Shown piece by piece: positions 8,201 through 17,000 of a stretch of DNA of 64,000 bases. Position 1 is the first letter of the stretch. The number at the start of each line of letters is the position of its first letter. This stretch comes from Paragorgia papillata (lineage: Eukaryota > Cnidaria > Anthozoa > Scleralcyonacea > Coralliidae), in assembly GCA_035771165.1 (NCBI GenBank), contig JAWNZC010000351.1:6918501-6982500 (forward strand), in the 5' to 3' direction. The notes below the pieces were generated by a model. The model had not been told where the DNA came from and did not search any database. It saw only the letters and a list, made by a program, of their open reading frames with translations. The position numbers and the translations under genes are program-made.

Positions 8201-9138
8201 AGTTAAAAATTCTAAAACTCCATAGAGGAATCAAGTATGTGGAGAAGGCTTGGATGAAACCCTTTATAGACCTTAACACAAGGTTGAGAACAGAGGCTAC
8301 CAACGAGTTTGATAAGGACTTCTACAAATTAATGAATAATAGTGTTTTTGGAAAGACCATGGAAAATGTTAGAAATAGGGTGGATATCCGACTTGTCTCC
8401 TGGGCTGACCAGCTTGAGAAACTGGCAAGAAAACCTAACTACAAGTCCATTAACATATTTAATGGACACTTGGGGGCTGTCCACATGAAAAAGACTTATG
8501 TTAATCTCAACAAACCAATCTACACAGGGGCTTGCATTCTGGATTTGAGTAAGATTTCGATGTATGATTTCCACTATGGTTACATTAAACCAAAGTATGG
8601 ACCCAAGGCTCAACTACTGTTTACAGATACAGACAGCCTTTGTTATGGAATTAAAACAGAAGATTTTTTCAAGGATATCAGTGGAGATGTCAAAACCCAC
8701 TTTGATACCAGTAATTTTCCCAATAGCCACCCAAGTGGTATAGAATGTGGGGTTAACAAGAAAGTTCCTGGGATGATGAAGTTAGAGACTGGAGCAAAAC
8801 AAATTAAAGGATTTGTTGGGTTAAGAGCCAAGCTGTATGCTATCAAGATGGCTGGAGAGAAAAACCAAGTAACTGGATTAATGGAATACCAAGAGGATAA
8901 GAAATGTAAGGGAATTAAGAAGAGAGTTGTCCAGGATGAAATCAAGTTTGAGGATTATGAGAAATGCTTGCACTCAGGAAAAAACCTAATGAAGGGGATG
9001 AACACCTTCAGATCTTACCAACATAGGGTTCGCACCATCCATATGAACAAGGTTGCCCTTAACTCAGAGGATGATAAAAGAGTTATTGGAGAGGATGGGA
9101 TCTCCACCTTGGCAATTGGACATTACAAAACTAGATAA
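5245..9138 (+). CDS. polB: Protein-primed family B DNA polymerase with inserted HNH-type module
   Basis: A 1297-residue replicative polymerase. Residues 1-135 are a very basic coiled coil, and 250-395 are a conserved-looking region with NNCFLFAVA (C290) and NKHYSTIK (H384). C409, C412, H425 and C429 form a C2HC finger. The exonuclease motifs are D468/E470 (VYDFE), HNSMNYD (N615, D620) and YLKLDV (Y784, D788). The polymerase motifs are YLDRNNLYG (D883), KLMNNSVFG (K1028, N1032, G1036) and FTDTDS (D1128, D1130). Between Exo I and Exo II lies CYVCG ... DHDHLNG ... HNECN (C569, C572, H584, H586, C599), an endonuclease VII/HNH-like zinc module. Known role: it copies the linear element from a protein primer. 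All key residues are intact. The context AATAAATGG sets the start. Confidence 0.96.
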   Translation: METDTKLLKKRENARLRKRRQLQRDREMKPFKPERLAKLQQEKELKDARKQVREAKKETKQQELAARKEAKKARRIILKETRKAEKLAEKLKWQLKWKGDTKFGKRRQALGNKLGKIFNKRTREFKKLRKTEPKLIKNFANRKAALYEISGHGFKDPTLFLEKTTLTVNNLINNVKGPTKTKTTLICKLIKYDYVAGWEDVEKFYFVSHTEAMTSEEDVRELYELMKKEMLENLASHQKKSSGWAIRSVESLHVLVTKYNPLNGRRYRALPKVIQDKKAIINPKNKCNNCFLFAVAIHNMLKENPKMSNLERCGENVKKQVAKYNIKGLKFPLKIEDISKFEDLNNMNVNVFSYDFERQNVFQMQISRKNNDNNVVNLFWLNKHYSTIKSKSRLFSKQENNHQHKKFWCDFCQNPFTTKAKMLQHREICKIHDAQVQIYPTKGKNDTMGWSKKDYKKTQNVPFIFVYDFECMLEPMNTVEQSKDKSFTTKYQRHIPSGYCLQIICSDPNIYPGKVVSYTKKEEHENISRMLVETLETEFKEIWETYLKTPKPIIISEDQEKEFKMAKNCYVCGEVLLEDRVRDHDHLNGQYRGPAHNECNYSMSSAKHIPVIAHNSMNYDMHFLIKVLGETEGTITCIPKTDEEYISVSKKIWMNAGFHKKRLPNGSLKVKWVPFELRFLDSLKFMPSSLDSLVKNLKPEAFVYTEKVFKDHPKESVNLLKRKGVFPYEFMDSLEKLDYPGLPPKKEFYSKLNNSNISNEDYNHAQTVWKAFKCKTMRDYHDLYLKLDVTLLTDVVQNFRKKSKHTYGIDPMWIYTSPGLAWNGLQKMGQKLELITEPDMFLFFENNIRGGISLIPGRNYYANNKYMEEHDPKQESSFISYLDRNNLYGHSMSKPLPIRDFKWMEKEELENWEDYLVETKDGEEGVGCTLEVDLEYPEDLHDLHNDFPFAAEKLEINGVKKLVPNLNDKKKYILHYRALKQCLKYKLKILKLHRGIKYVEKAWMKPFIDLNTRLRTEATNEFDKDFYKLMNNSVFGKTMENVRNRVDIRLVSWADQLEKLARKPNYKSINIFNGHLGAVHMKKTYVNLNKPIYTGACILDLSKISMYDFHYGYIKPKYGPKAQLLFTDTDSLCYGIKTEDFFKDISGDVKTHFDTSNFPNSHPSGIECGVNKKVPGMMKLETGAKQIKGFVGLRAKLYAIKMAGEKNQVTGLMEYQEDKKCKGIKKRVVQDEIKFEDYEKCLHSGKNLMKGMNTFRSYQHRVRTIHMNKVALNSEDDKRVIGEDGISTLAIGHYKTR

Positions 9139-9227
9139 GATTAGGTTTAAAATTTGTATTCTTTTGGAATACAAATTCTTGTTTTGGGGTTTAGGAATTT
9201 GCTACAGGTTTAATCTTTTTCCATGGG
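9139..9227. terminator. Convergent intergenic hairpin
   Basis: At 9151-9177 an 11-bp perfect stem (AATTTGTATTC/GAATACAAATT) surrounds a 5-base loop, 13 bases after the polymerase stop and before the converging zinc-finger gene. Being symmetric, it could end transcripts from both sides. Confidence 0.6.
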
Positions 9228-9491
9228 TTAAACCAAACTTACCATTTTAATTTTACCAACTTTTACTCTTTTTATATGAAATTTTAAATGAGTATTTATT
9301 TCCCTTTGTGTTTTAAAAGGTTTTTCGCATTTTGGACATCTTATATTCAATTTTTGTAAAGTTTTTCCATGAACTATCTTATCATGTAATTTTAGTGCTG
9401 TTTTTGTACTCAGCTTTTTCTGACAGGTTCCACAGGAGAAGCTAACCACATGTTTGTGTGTTACTACTCTATTGCTTGTTTTTCTAGGCAT
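9228..9491 (-). CDS. Two-finger C2H2 zinc-finger protein
   Basis: An 87-residue protein with finger 1 C20-C23-H36-H41 (spacing 2, 12, 4) and finger 2 C52-C55-H68-H72 (spacing 2, 12, 3), both with basic linkers, and a short basic tail. It probably binds nucleic acid and may regulate the element. It is transcribed towards the polymerase gene. Two AATAAA motifs precede its ATG on the minus strand. The exact target is unknown. Confidence 0.8.
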   Translation of the reverse strand: MPRKTSNRVVTHKHVVSFSCGTCQKKLSTKTALKLHDKIVHGKTLQKLNIRCPKCEKPFKTQREINTHLKFHIKRVKVGKIKMVSLV

Positions 9492-9520
9492 TCTCTTTTA
9501 TTTATTCTTTCCCTTTAAAC

Positions 9521-9537
9521 CAAAATTTCCAATTTTG
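9521..9537 (-). terminator. Short hairpin after basic zinc-motif gene
   Basis: CAAAATT and AATTTTG form a 7-bp stem with a 3-base loop, 40 bases past the stop of the minus-strand gene at 9577-9810. It is weaker than the other hairpins but placed in the same way. Confidence 0.35.
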
Positions 9538-9576
9538 CCAAACCCTCAAACCCCAAACCTAAACCAAAACTAAAGT

Positions 9577-9810
9577 TTACCACTTTTTGTTCTTTTTAAA
9601 AATCCTTTCAAGTTTGTTTTCAAGGACTTGCCTGGTTTTAGCAGTCTTAGTAGATCCTTTCCATTTTTTCGTCCATCTTAATTTTTCGGCTTGCTGTTCC
9701 ATCTCCTTCTTCTTGTTAATTTGAGCTTGCTCTTTTGCTAAAAGTTTGGTAAGTCTTTTAAAAGTTTTTGAACATTCAGGACATTTTAGAGTTTCCCCAT
9801 TTCTCTCCAT
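9577..9810 (-). CDS. Small basic protein sharing a segment with the polymerase N-terminus
   Basis: A 77-residue protein. Residues 10-13 begin a zinc-finger knuckle (CPECSKTFKRL) without the paired histidines, then a Lys/Glu coiled coil. The end (EKLRWTKKWKGSTKTAKTRQ, then VLENKLERIFKK) aligns with polymerase residues about 89-120 (EKLKWQLKWKGDTKFGKRRQ, then ALGNKLGKIFNK). The two therefore share a recognisable module, by duplication or exchange. The start context on the minus strand is TATAATAAAATGG. Function unknown; a partner or regulator of the polymerase is a fair guess. Confidence 0.75.
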   Translation of the reverse strand: MERNGETLKCPECSKTFKRLTKLLAKEQAQINKKKEMEQQAEKLRWTKKWKGSTKTAKTRQVLENKLERIFKKNKKW

Positions 9811-9837
9811 TTTATTATACCCTTCCTTTTACCCCCC

Positions 9838-9966
9838 TTTAAACCAAAATTTCCCTCAAACCTCAAACCTCAAACCCAAAACCCAAACCCCCAACCTCAA
9901 ACGTAAAACCTCAAACCCAAACCCAAACCTCAAACCTCAAACCTCAAACCTCAAACCCAAACCCAA
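9838..9966. repeat. C/A-rich telomere-like short tandem repeats
   Basis: Runs of CCTCAAA and CCCAAA units, about 130 bases, with strong strand bias (C and A on plus). They lie between the last ORF and the 37-bp repeats and probably belong to the terminal region of the Polinton. Confidence 0.7.
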
Positions 9967-10004
9967 AAACTTTGCCCAACCCCCCTTGCCAAAATTTTGC
10001 CAAA

Positions 10005-10090
10005 AACTTTGCCAAGATGGAGCCCAAAAAATTTGCCAAGATGGAGCCCAAAACTTTGCCAAAAATTTGCCAAGATGGAGCCCAAAAACT
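10005..10090. repeat. TTGCCAAGATGGAGCCCAAA repeats
   Basis: Three to four imperfect tandem copies of a roughly 20 to 33-base unit containing CCAAGATGGAGCC. The same CAAGATGG core recurs near 10330 and, as its complement, near 10411 in the putative terminal sequence. Confidence 0.7.
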
Positions 10091-10116
10091 TTTTCAAGAT
10101 GGCCGCCCAAAACTTT

Positions 10117-10335
10117 GCAAATTACCGCTGCCCAAAAGTTTGCAAAAAAACTTTGCGGGTACCGCTGCCCAAAAGTTTTTAAAAAAACTTTGCGGGTACC
10201 GCTGCCCAAAAGTTTTTAAAAAAACTTTGCAAATTACCGCTGCCCAAAAGTTTTTAAAAAAACTTTGCAAATTACCGCTGCCCAAAAGTTTGCAAAAAAA
10301 CTTTGCAAATTACCGCTGCCCAAAAGTTTGCCAAG
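10117..10335. repeat. Six 37-38 bp tandem repeats
   Basis: ACCGCTGCCCAAAAG recurs at 10124, 10161, 10198, 10236, 10274 and 10312, spacing 37, 37, 38, 38, 38. Each unit also contains a small inverted repeat (AAAGTTTTT/AAAAACTTT). The ORFs called through it on both strands are repeat translations. Confidence 0.85.
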
Positions 10336-10336
10336 A

Positions 10337-10456
10337 TGGAGCTCAAAATAAAATCCAAAATGGTCGCCAACAAAATTTTGGAAAAACCCCCTCCTGAAAA
10401 ATTGGCGGCCATCTTGGATTTTGTAGCTGAGCCAGAATCGGCCTTTATACCCTACT
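10337..10456. other. Putative Polinton right terminus
   Basis: Read inward on the complement, the end would start AGTAGGGTATAAAGGCCG. Polinton ends typically begin AG and end CT, and a TATAAA lies near the tip. The following six bases (GATACA, 10457-10462) would be the target duplication. The left end is not in the window, so the boundary cannot be confirmed. Confidence 0.5.
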
Positions 10457-11034
10457 GATACATGTACAACATGAGCAGCCGATCTTTATCTGATGTGCAG
10501 ACGCGAGCCAAACGTACTTAGGAATGGAATAAAATGGATGCATATAAATGTTCATTTTTATCGATTATTTTAAAAATACAAACTGTTTTAGCTGAGAAAA
10601 ATCATTCAAAAGGTTTATGTAAATCAGGACGATTCTCTTAGCGATTTACAGATATTGATTAAATATTAATTTTCTTTAAATTTCTTTTTAAGAGTTTTAT
10701 CTGATTAGCGATGATTTGCAATTTCTTTATTGTATAAGAAGTCATATTTTAATGCTGATAACCTTTCTTACTATATTTATGGGTTGATAAACTTCTCAAG
10801 TTAAGTATACTTCTGTACCCCATTAGGGATGTACCGGAATACAGTTCTAAACTTTTAATTTTACTATTGTTTGGTTGAAAATCTTTTTGTGTGTTTTAAT
10901 GCATTGCGGCCTAGGCTTAGACACTCTTTTTGACCAATAAAATCATCTGGCTTTACACAGGGTCAAGTTTTTGACCGGTCTGTTCAGGCAGGAATGCGGA
11001 TAAATTTTGAAATTGTAGAGATTTGTTTTGATTA

Positions 11035-11991
11035 CAGTAAAAACCCGCATATAAGAACCTAGCGATTGAGAACATGTAGGCTAAAATTTTGACATTTAAA
11101 CCTCCATTATATAAGAAGCTGCTGAGCCTAAAAATTAAGACAGGTTCCTATTTGGAAAATCAGGAAAAATAGCAATAATAAAATAACTGTTTTTATATGG
11201 CAACCAGACTGTGTAGAATCTCTTGTAATTTCAATATAGAAATTTGACATACTGTGCACAAATAATTGCCTCTACACTGTTTATACATTTTATATATTTT
11301 ATATATTAGTACACTACGGACTCTTATAGTTTTCAACCAGTGCAGAGTACAGGTATACTGTAGTTCCAGTATTGTCTCACAAGTTTTTTTCTCTTAAGAA
11401 AGTAAGAACCTATTTAAAGGGCATTGGCAATAAAAATTAAGTTTGGCTAATTTGAAAGAACACGTGAAATCGTAATAGAAGATCTATTAGAACTTTTTCG
11501 TATCTTTTTTCGAGATATTTCAATTTGTTTAATATGTAAATAAGATGGGCTCTGACGTCAGGAGTGGGGTACAGTATTTTCATACAGAGCAAAATCACTT
11601 ACATATCTATATGATTGCTCAACATGAGATGTTCAGCGTCACAAGGAGTTTTTATGTGCACAATTTCAAATGATTTCGTTGAACAAACTTAGAGATATAA
11701 CTTGTTTTGCTACATGTGAAAATATTTCACCCCACTCCTGACGTCAGAGACCATCTCATTTACATATCAAACAAATTGAATATGTTAAAAACGAAAAAAG
11801 ATACGAAAAAGTTGTCAAAGATCTTCTGTTACAATTTTATGAGTTCTTTCAAATTAGACAAACTTAATTTTTATTGCCAATGTCCTTTAAGAACCTAACT
11901 AGCCTAAATTCTCACTACACACCAAATATATATAAGAACCTTTTTAGGCTAACTTGAAAAAACCTAGGTTCTTATACGCGGGTTTTTACTG
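11035..11991. mobile_element. TA-flanked MITE with 28-bp inverted repeats
   Basis: The ends begin CAGTAAAAACCCGC and continue TATAAGAACCTAG; the two 28-base arms differ at one position. TA lies on both sides, as in Tc1/mariner-type insertions. It has no coding capacity. A TTAA element is nested inside at 11414-11890. Confidence 0.85.
11414..11890. mobile_element. TTAA-flanked foldback MITE, family A copy 1
   Basis: The arms begin AGGGCATTGGCAATAAAAAT and AGGACATTGGCAATAAAAAT, and TTAA flanks both sides. Long internal inverted repeats give a foldback structure. Relatives lie at 33524 and 37013. TTAA targets are typical of piggyBac-like transposases; no transposase is present. Confidence 0.85.
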
Positions 11992-12714
11992 TATTGACGA
12001 GTAATGAGTTAGAGTAAAGGTAACTCGTCAATTTCATTTTGTAGATATAAAATTACAATCCTGGACAAAATTTTTGGGAGGCTGTTTTTTACGATTTTTG
12101 CATAATGTCCCAAGGACTTCTGTCCAGGATTGTCTGAAAATAGCGAATTCAACATAATGGAACATAAAACAATTTGGACGCGGCAATTCTGCACAGTTTG
12201 TTCAAATATCACACAAATACGCTCCCACATGAATAAACAAGTCGAGTATAGAAGGGTCGGGCAATATGCAAATTAAGTAAGTGCTCTCGCGCGGGTGGTA
12301 CTGGTGCTGGTGGGAACTTGCAGAGACTTTGCAGCTCCAGTGATCCCTTTCCCATTGAGGGGGTAAGGGGGAACAGAGACGGGGGCTCTTATTAAACTGT
12401 AGATCTTTTGCAATGTTACAAAGCTAAAAAAAAAGTGTTTTATTGAAAATTTAAGAATTCGTCATTTTTAGACAATTTTCGTCAAAATTGTTGGGACACT
12501 TTTCTGTTTTTAACGATTTTCGCATGGTGTCCCAAGGACTTGTAGTTCTGATCGAAACATTAAAACTGGCTTCCGGTGCATATGCACGATTTTTCAACTC
12601 TGGTCCTTGCATTTCTTGATACATGGCCTTGAAAGTTTGAAAAGTCCTTGAATTTTCCTATCCCTAACTAGCTGTACGAACAATAGTTTAACTTTTTTTG
12701 TTCTTGTTTTTAAG

Positions 12715-12866
12715 GTGAAATTCTTGGTTTTGAAACGGTTGTTTTTACTATATTTGAATTTATCCATGGTCTAATTGATTCTAACAAGTTTAAAACCGTT
12801 GTAAGAACTCATTTAGAACAGTTACTGTACTTTCTTCTTGTATATATGGAGATAACAGAAGATCAG
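12715..12866 (+). CDS. IPO9: IPO9 exon (first visible)
   Basis: Follows TTTTTAAG and begins with the last two bases of a glycine codon. Encodes EILGFETVVFTIFEFIHGL and onward to MEITEDQ, HEAT-repeat helices. The donor is GTGTGT. Confidence 0.92.
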
Positions 12867-14023
12867 GTGTGTCTAATGTTTACGTTTTTCCAAAACTTCC
12901 ACTTGTGTTTCTAAAAGTTTATGAAAACATGGAAAATATTTTCAATGTCTTAATGGCGTATGGGAGGGCTATTAAACTTTTCATGTTTTTCATTGAGTTA
13001 TAGAAACACGGCTTTTAACACTTTGATGCCTGGACCTCTCCCTGTGCTGAATAAAATCGTCTGCCGTTAGGCAGAATAAAATACTAAAGACTCGTCGTCA
13101 GGCTTCAAAGTGTTAATCAATCATTGCTTACATTTTCAAAATGTTATTTTATATAGTGTAGTGTACTGTAGTGCAGTGCGGTGCGTTGTAGTGCGGTGTA
13201 GTGTAGTGCAGTGCAGTGCAGTGCAGTGCAGTGCAGTGCAGTGCAGTGCAGTGTAATTATAAGTGATAGCATGACATTGAGGTTGATTAGTGATTAAATG
13301 TTTACTAAACCTCCCGAGGCTTGAGGGACATTTATTCACTAATCAACCGAAATGCCATGCTATCACTTTGTAATATTACGGTTTCCGAGGAAGAAGGAGA
13401 GTAAAACAAGAACGCTTTTGGCGGAGTCAACGACTTCAAAGTGAATAAATTATTGAGTTGTGATTAATACTATTTGGAATTCGATAAGTGTTCACTTCAT
13501 GTATTTGTTAGTTATTATATGCATAAGCGAACTTTGGCGTAAACCTTAGGTATGATTAGTTACTAATCGTACCTAATGCATAAAGATTAGGTATGATTAG
13601 TCACTAATCTTGCCTACTCTTTATACATCAGGTTATTTAGAGATTAAATGTCCCTGTGGGAACAATGAAAACCGAGGTGGCCGTGAGATATGTAATGTAA
13701 TGTGTAATGTAATATATAATGTAATGTAATTGTAATGTGATATAATGTAATGTGATATAATGTAATGTAATGTGGTATGTAATTTTTTGCAGGCGTGCGC
13801 CTGGCTTTCAGATCCTAACAGATTTGTTGAAGATGAAGATGACGAATCGTTTTCTTTTTCTGTTAGAATCTCCGCCCAAAATCTTCTGCTGGTTAGTATT
13901 AACTTACCTGTTCACGATTTAGTTGTTTATTTTTGCCATTATATTTCAAAGTATATTTAGAAATGTTTGTTTTGTTTTTGTTTTTTTTAATTTGTTTTAC
14001 GTGTTTTGTAAAACGTTTCTTTG

Positions 14024-14055
<32 letters not shown>

Positions 14056-17000
14056 GGTGGTGGTGGTGGTGGTGGTGGTGGTGGTGGTGGTGGTGGTGGT
14101 GGTGGTGGTGGTGGTGGTGGTGGTGGTGGTGGTGGTGGTGGTGGTGGTGGTGGTGGTGTGGTGGTGTTTGGTTTTTGATGTTCTCTATTTGTGTGGACTG
14201 CACGAAACAATTTTTAGAAAAATGGGTTGTTTTGACTGATTTGGTTGTTTTCATTAAACATTAGCCTGCGTGTAACTATATATAAGGGGATTTTATGGTT
14301 TGAGGGGAGAAAAAAGAAGAACAGTTACCTTTGACTACATGTTTCAAAGATTTGGGGGGTTTTGAAACTACTAACTGTTCACTTTCTGTTTTCGCCTTTT
14401 ATTTTTGCTGGAACTTCGAGCTTTCGATCATTTTACAATTTACCAAAATATTTACACGGCTTTACTGTACTGACCGAGGCCTGTAGGTGGAAGTCCGTGC
14501 AGTACAGACGGGTACGTGCCGCTGTGATTTGGATTACGATCGAATCTGGAAAACAAAATGGGTGAAACTGCTCATTGGGATATGCTACCCAAAATATTTT
14601 GAAATAGCAGTTCCAACGGGTAATTTTCTAACTGCGTAATTATTATACGTGTCCACCACATAACACGAATTCCAGGTACATGTTTTTGTTTTAGTCCCTT
14701 GCTTCAGAAATGAAAGATGAGACTGCTGTTTGTCTTGTGCAAGCTCTCTATAAACACTTACAAGAATCTCGTTTAGCGAAAACATCTGGGGAAGTGTTCT
14801 GGTAAGATTTTGGCTTATTCATTATTCAAGCCTAATTTTGCCATTGTATTTGCCGCCGGGTATAATTATAAATTATAAAGTACAAATCCTAATATTATGC
14901 AGCTTTACAAGGGGTATACTTTTTATTTTACTTTTACGGTATACTTTATATACTGGACATAGAAGTATTTTCCTGTTCAACAATAATAGCTCTTAAGGTT
15001 ACGTAACACCTTGGAGTAGTGCTTTGCGAAAAATGCAACTGCGCGTTGAGTTTAAAAGCAATCAAATTCAAATTTTTACAGTTTATAGCAAAATGATTGT
15101 AGAATTGGACAGTTGATTTAATTTTGAAAAGTATTTAAACTTGTTTTGTTTTGACAAAATTCTGAAAACGCATTCGCTTTGCGCCGCGACTTTTGTTGAA
15201 CTACAGTTTCAATCAAATCATGTAAAAATAGTTTTAATTGAAACTCAACTAGCTGTTCTACAAACGTGTGTGCGGTAGCTATGTTTTTTTTTTTGTTATT
15301 TTTGAGATATAAGGCATTCTTTTGCAACCTCAGTTAAGTTGCGTGCATACCATGAATCATAGTCGATTTCTCAGAAATGAATAAAAAATCGTATAGCTAC
15401 CGCACACACTTTTGAAGCTCTTATTGTCTCCGATACATTGTGAAAGTTTGAAAAAAATCTGCCAAAACCCGTGTTCAACAAAAGTCTTTGAATACGGCAG
15501 TTTAGCTGAAATTTAAAGCTGAAGAAACAAGCCTTGGAACATTTAAATTTCGCGGGGAAACAGTGCTGCTTGCAATTTTCGTCGCTAAATATCTTAATGA
15601 ATTTTGCTTTAAACGAAATAAACTTTTCAAAATCTTTCAACCTTTGGCTTAAGGCAGCTAATTACGGAAAAAAAATTTTTTTTGTATTTTTAAATTTCTA
15701 TGGTGTAACGTAACCTTAAAGGGGTTGGCTGAAAACTATGCTGAACACGCATGACTTCACTCTGGCAATGAGAAATAAGCTTTTTCTTGTTGGTTTAGTT
15801 ATTTTATTTTATTATATTTTACTGATATAAACATAAAAAAAGTATAAAAACAGTTTAAGATGAAGCTAGCTGAGGGAGGTCTAAAAACAACAAGTGTATG
15901 TGGGGGGGAGGCGGGGGGGGGGGGCACATAGACTACGGACAGAGTTACATTTAATACAAATTGATTTCCAGGTGCGTAGGTCTTCAGCATTGTATGTCGA
16001 GAGAATAGGAGAATGGTAGTATTCTTTTAGTTTAATTTTGAAAATTGAAACATTGGTAGTCTTTATGTGCAAGAAGCAAAGCTAGATCTTTTAACTCCGC
16101 ATGGCTGCTTTTTTACTGTTATGCAGATACAGGCACGCCAGGAATACATTATAGAAGTGGTCCGTGCCTCCGTGGGTTAGTTGAGGTCTAGAAAAAAACG
16201 GAGCTACTCTCCAATTGGGCGAGAACCTCGAAGGTCAATCTGTCAGGACTTTTTTTCTTCTTTTTGGAGACTAGGGGTGTTTTTATACGGAGAGAGACAT
16301 CCCTTCGAGGAAGGCTAGCTCTAGTAGTAAGAGCTGGATTTCATCTCGCATTGGCATGAAACTTTCCAGCCCTTCAAGGAGAGCTGGCCCTCTTCAGCGT
16401 CGTTTACATAGAAAACTTCTTCCAGCCTCCTAGGCGGAATCTCTGGTAGTCAACAGCGAGATCTCGCCTAAGGCTAGCCCTCGTCTCATATACAGACCAA
16501 ACCAAATTTTACAACGGATTTGACTGACAAACAGGTTCTCTGCAAAGAGGGCCCAGCCCTTTCATCAAAATACCTCCATCAGATATCTCTGAAGGAATTT
16601 TAGGCGTGACGCATGTGTTCAATATATGAGCAGCCGAACTGTAAATCTCGTACAGCGGATTGGACGCGACTATTGCTTGCGATTTATCCAATTCTCACAT
16701 CTATAGTTGTTCAGATTTATCAACAATCTTTAAAGGTCAACTATACCTTTTGAGGTTATCTATATTTCAAAGTAGTTATCATCTTACTTCGCAAAAGTGA
16801 AGAAAAAAATTAATTTGGAGCAAAAGCGCATGACTTACTGGGGAGAAATTGTAAGTACCTCTTGATGCCCGACTGAGTTGTTTAGAAGAATGGGTACTAC
16901 ATAGTCGGTGACGTCATACCGGAACAAATATTCCAATGTTCGAGCTTTGGTTTGCCACCTATTTACTCACGCAAATACGTGTATTAGCAATATTTTGGGG

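Larger units (their letters stand above)
1..10456 (+). mobile_element. Polinton/Maverick DNA transposon, right part (left end outside window)
   Basis: Seen: a compact array of intronless ORFs with overlaps of a few bases, a retroviral-type DDE integrase, a family B DNA polymerase with the insert pattern of the protein-primed group, small zinc-finger proteins, then tandem repeats and a putative end. Known: integrase plus protein-primed polymerase B defines Polintons (Mavericks, adintovirus-like elements), usually 15 to 20 kb with terminal inverted repeats and 6-bp target duplications. Inference: the window begins inside the element, so its left terminus and any capsid, maturation protease and packaging ATPase genes are not visible. 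The visible ORFs are open, so the copy looks recent. Gene order is unusual in that the integrase is central, next to a divergent gene. Confidence 0.93.
10457..12714 (+). other. Importin-9 intron downstream of Polinton
   Basis: No exon was found here. Contents are a TA-flanked foldback with a TTAA element nested inside it, small diverged hairpins around 12045-12145 and 12480-12545 that share GTCCCAAGGACTT, and unassigned A/T-rich sequence. Confidence 0.7.

Noticed and set aside
10117..10335. CRISPR-like array
   Set aside because: Units are contiguous without unique spacers, in eukaryotic DNA.
9746..10397. ORFs on both strands through the terminal repeats
   Set aside because: Translations of tandem repeats (KNFAKM, PLPKSL units), with no start motif or conserved pattern.
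11707..11898. 63-codon ORF resembling another at 33488-33670
   Set aside because: The similarity comes from both lying in copies of the TTAA-flanked MITE; they are repeat DNA, not a gene family.
13899..14264. Poly-Pro, His, Gly, Val and Trp ORFs
   Set aside because: All come from the GGT trinucleotide repeat.
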